A DNA stretch of 6,397 bases from Propionibacteriaceae bacterium (GTDB taxonomy: Bacteria > Actinomycetota > Actinomycetes > Propionibacteriales > Propionibacteriaceae), in NCBI GenBank assembly GCA_009787035.1, contig WRGV01000058.1:1-6397 (forward strand). Direction: 5' to 3'. The notes under the pieces are model-generated. The model had not been told where the DNA came from, made no database searches, and saw only the letters and a program-made list of their open reading frames with translations. The position numbers and the translations under genes are program-made. Positions 4,689 to 6,397 of this stretch are shown piece by piece (within the stretch, counting starts at the first letter, position 1; the number at the start of each line of letters is the position of its first letter).

Positions 4689-6397
4689 CTACGCGCCGGG
4701 GCGCGCGACCGGGGCCGCGGCACCGGCCAGCGCCCGGTTGACGGCGCTCAGCACGGCCTGCAGCGAGGCGCTGGTGATGTCCGGGTCGATGCCGACACCC
4801 CACCAGACCCCGCCCTGGCCGTCCTCGCCGAGCTCGCACTCGACGTAGGCCGCGGCCTGCGCGCCCTCGCCGCTGGTCATCGCATGCTCGGCGTAGTCGA
4901 GCACCGCGACGTCCAGGCCCAGGCCGTGCAGCGCGTCCACGAACGCCGAGACCGGGCCGTTGCCCTCGCCGTCCAGGCGCTTGGCCGCACCGTCCTGATG
5001 CACGGTTGCCTGCAGCTGCGTCTGGCCGTCCACGGTGTGGACGGTGCGGTCGACCAGCGACAGCGGGGCATCCCGGTGCAGGTATTCGCTGCTGAACAGG
5101 CGCCACAGCTCGTCGGAGCTGACCTCCTTGCCCAGGCTGTCGGCGTCGCGCTGCACGAGGTGGCTGAACTCCATCTGCAGGCGGCGCGGCAGCTCCAGGT
5201 GGTGGTCGGTCTTCATGAGGTACGCCATGCCGCCCTTGCCCGACTGCGCGTTGACGCGGATGACGGCCTGGTACGTGCGCCCGACGTCGTCCGGGTCGAT
5301 CGGCAGGTACGGGGCCTCCCAGTCGATCTCGTGCATGCTGATGCCCTGCGCGGCGGCGCGCTGCTCCAGATCCTCCAGACCCTTCTTGATCGCATCCTGG
5401 TGCGAGCCCGAGAACGCCGTGTAGACCAGATCGCCCGAGTACGGCTGGCGCACCGGCACCGGCAGCCCGGTGCAGTACTCGACCGTGCTGCGGATCTCGT
5501 CGATGTTGCCCATCTGCAGCATCGGGTCGACACCCTGGCTGTACAGGTTCATCGCCATCGTCACCAGATCGACGTTGCCGGTGCGCTCGCCGTGCCCGAA
5601 CAGGCAGCCCTCGACGCGCTGGGCGCCGGCCATCTCGCCGAACTCGGCGGCGGCCACGGCCGTCCCCCGGTCGTTGTGCGTGTGGACGGAAACGCAGACG
5701 CTGTCGCGGTGCGAGATGTGCCGGCAGAAGTATTCGACCTTGTCGGCGAAGATATTGGGCGTGCACGCCTCGACGGTGGCCGGCAGGTTGAGGATGATCT
5801 CGCGGTCGCCGCCTGGCTGCCAGACGTCGATGACACCCTCGCAGACCTCCAGCGCGAAGTCGGTGGGTGTCTGACTGAAGATCTCCGGCGAATACTCGTA
5901 CCCGAATTGGCAGCCCGGCAGGAACTTCTCGGCCGCGTCGATGACCCACTGCGTGCCCTGTCTGGCCAGCTCGACGGTCTCGGGGCCCGAGAGCCGGAAC
6001 ACCACGCGCCGGAACAGCTCCGACACCGCGTTGTACAGGTGGATCGTCGCCTTCGGCGCCCCCACCAGCGACTCGGCGGTGCGCTCGATCAGGTCCTGCC
6101 GCGACTGCGTGAGCACCGAGATCGTGACGTCGTCGGGCACCAGATCGTGCTCAATCAGCGACCGGACGAAGTCGAACTCGATCTGCGAGGCCGACGGGAA
6201 GCCGACCTCGATCTCCTTGAACCCCATCGACACCAGCAGCTGGAACATCTTGCGCTTGCGGCTGGGGCTCATCGGCTCGATCAGCGCCTGGTTGCCGTCG
6301 CGCAGATCGGTGGACAGCCACCGCGGCGCCTTCGTCAGCTGCTTGTCGGGCCAGGTGCGGTCGGGCAGGTTCATGGGCGCGAACGCGTGGTAGCGCG
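4689..6397 (-). CDS. leuA: 2-isopropylmalate synthase, 5' end beyond the window
   Basis: LeuA joins acetyl-CoA and 2-oxoisovalerate to give 2-isopropylmalate, the first committed step of leucine synthesis, in the cytoplasm. The stop codon is at 4689-4691. The first in-frame ATG is at 6372-6374 (561 residues from there), but the frame stays open to the window edge and the codons before it read RYHAFAP, which resembles the conserved N-terminal stretch of actinobacterial LeuA before LPDRTWPD. No ribosome binding site precedes that ATG, so the true start is probably outside. Numbering from that Met, the TIM-barrel has DLRDGNQA (23-30) with metal ligand Asp26, EIEVGFPSAS (54-63), HTHNDRG (231-237) with the two metal His, and GERTGN (262-267) with Asn267. 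FSGSHQDAI (321-329) and NAQSGKGG (375-382) are also typical. Residues from about 431 form the leucine-sensing dimer domain (GNGPVSAFVDAL, EHAMTSG, WWGVGIDPDITSASL), so feedback inhibition by leucine is expected. The Mycobacterium tuberculosis tandem-repeat insertion is absent. Leader control cannot be judged. Confidence 0.96.
   Translation of the reverse strand, partial: RYHAFAPMNLPDRTWPDKQLTKAPRWLSTDLRDGNQALIEPMSPSRKRKMFQLLVSMGFKEIEVGFPSASQIEFDFVRSLIEHDLVPDDVTISVLTQSRQDLIERTAESLVGAPKATIHLYNAVSELFRRVVFRLSGPETVELARQGTQWVIDAAEKFLPGCQFGYEYSPEIFSQTPTDFALEVCEGVIDVWQPGGDREIILNLPATVEACTPNIFADKVEYFCRHISHRDSVCVSVHTHNDRGTAVAAAEFGEMAGAQRVEGCLFGHGERTGNVDLVTMAMNLYSQGVDPMLQMGNIDEIRSTVEYCTGLPVPVRQPYSGDLVYTAFSGSHQDAIKKGLEDLEQRAAAQGISMHEIDWEAPYLPIDPDDVGRTYQAVIRVNAQSGKGGMAYLMKTDHHLELPRRLQMEFSHLVQRDADSLGKEVSSDELWRLFSSEYLHRDAPLSLVDRTVHTVDGQTQLQATVHQDGAAKRLDGEGNGPVSAFVDALHGLGLDVAVLDYAEHAMTSGEGAQAAAYVECELGEDGQGGVWWGVGIDPDITSASLQAVLSAVNRALAGAAAPVARPGA

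Noticed and set aside
3611..4723. Minus-strand frame of 370 codons opposite the MATE gene
   Set aside because: It is antisense to a well-supported transporter, has no domain pattern, and overlaps the intergenic hairpin and the end of leuA.
4654..5949. Second minus-strand frame of 431 codons inside leuA
   Set aside because: It is on the same strand as leuA but out of frame, with Arg/Pro/Gly-rich low-complexity translation. leuA in the other frame has complete family motifs.

Overview
The window is very GC-rich, with strong G/C preference at third codon positions and long spurious open frames on both strands. Together with the gene content this points to a high-GC Gram-positive bacterium (Actinomycetota). 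The leucine-pathway enzyme is of the actinobacterial/mycobacterial LeuA type, and secreted cutinase-family esterases are common in that phylum. I cannot assign a genus from this sequence alone.

Layout: three genes run rightward and one leftward, converging at about 4.6 kb. Bases 1-116 hold no gene I can support, only a small hairpin and the ribosome binding site of the first gene. Bases 117-1640 and 1710-3086 are two tandem paralogous exported cutinase-family serine hydrolases. Both keep the GYSQG nucleophile motif, the Asp between two Cys, the His, and a shared extra C-terminal domain. The first ends in a Pro/Thr stalk, a membrane segment and a basic tail. The second stops early with an odd Trp/Cys-rich tail, while a plausible membrane anchor lies in another reading frame over the same DNA. 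Bases 3165-4577 encode a 12-helix MATE-family multidrug/metabolite exporter. Bases 4689-6397 on the minus strand encode LeuA (2-isopropylmalate synthase), whose 5' end runs off the window.

The hydrolases would act outside the membrane on ester or lipid substrates and the MATE protein would export small cationic or amphipathic compounds. They share a strand and short gaps (69 and 78 bases), but each has its own ribosome binding site, and nothing in the sequence proves a common transcript or function. leuA is ordinary leucine biosynthesis and appears separated from the MATE gene by a hairpin that could terminate both strands.

I see no CRISPR array, tRNA, rRNA, insertion sequence or phage feature, and no clearly new multi-gene system. 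The most notable point is the apparent loss or frameshift of the surface anchor in the second hydrolase, followed by the uncharacterised C-terminal domain the two hydrolases share.
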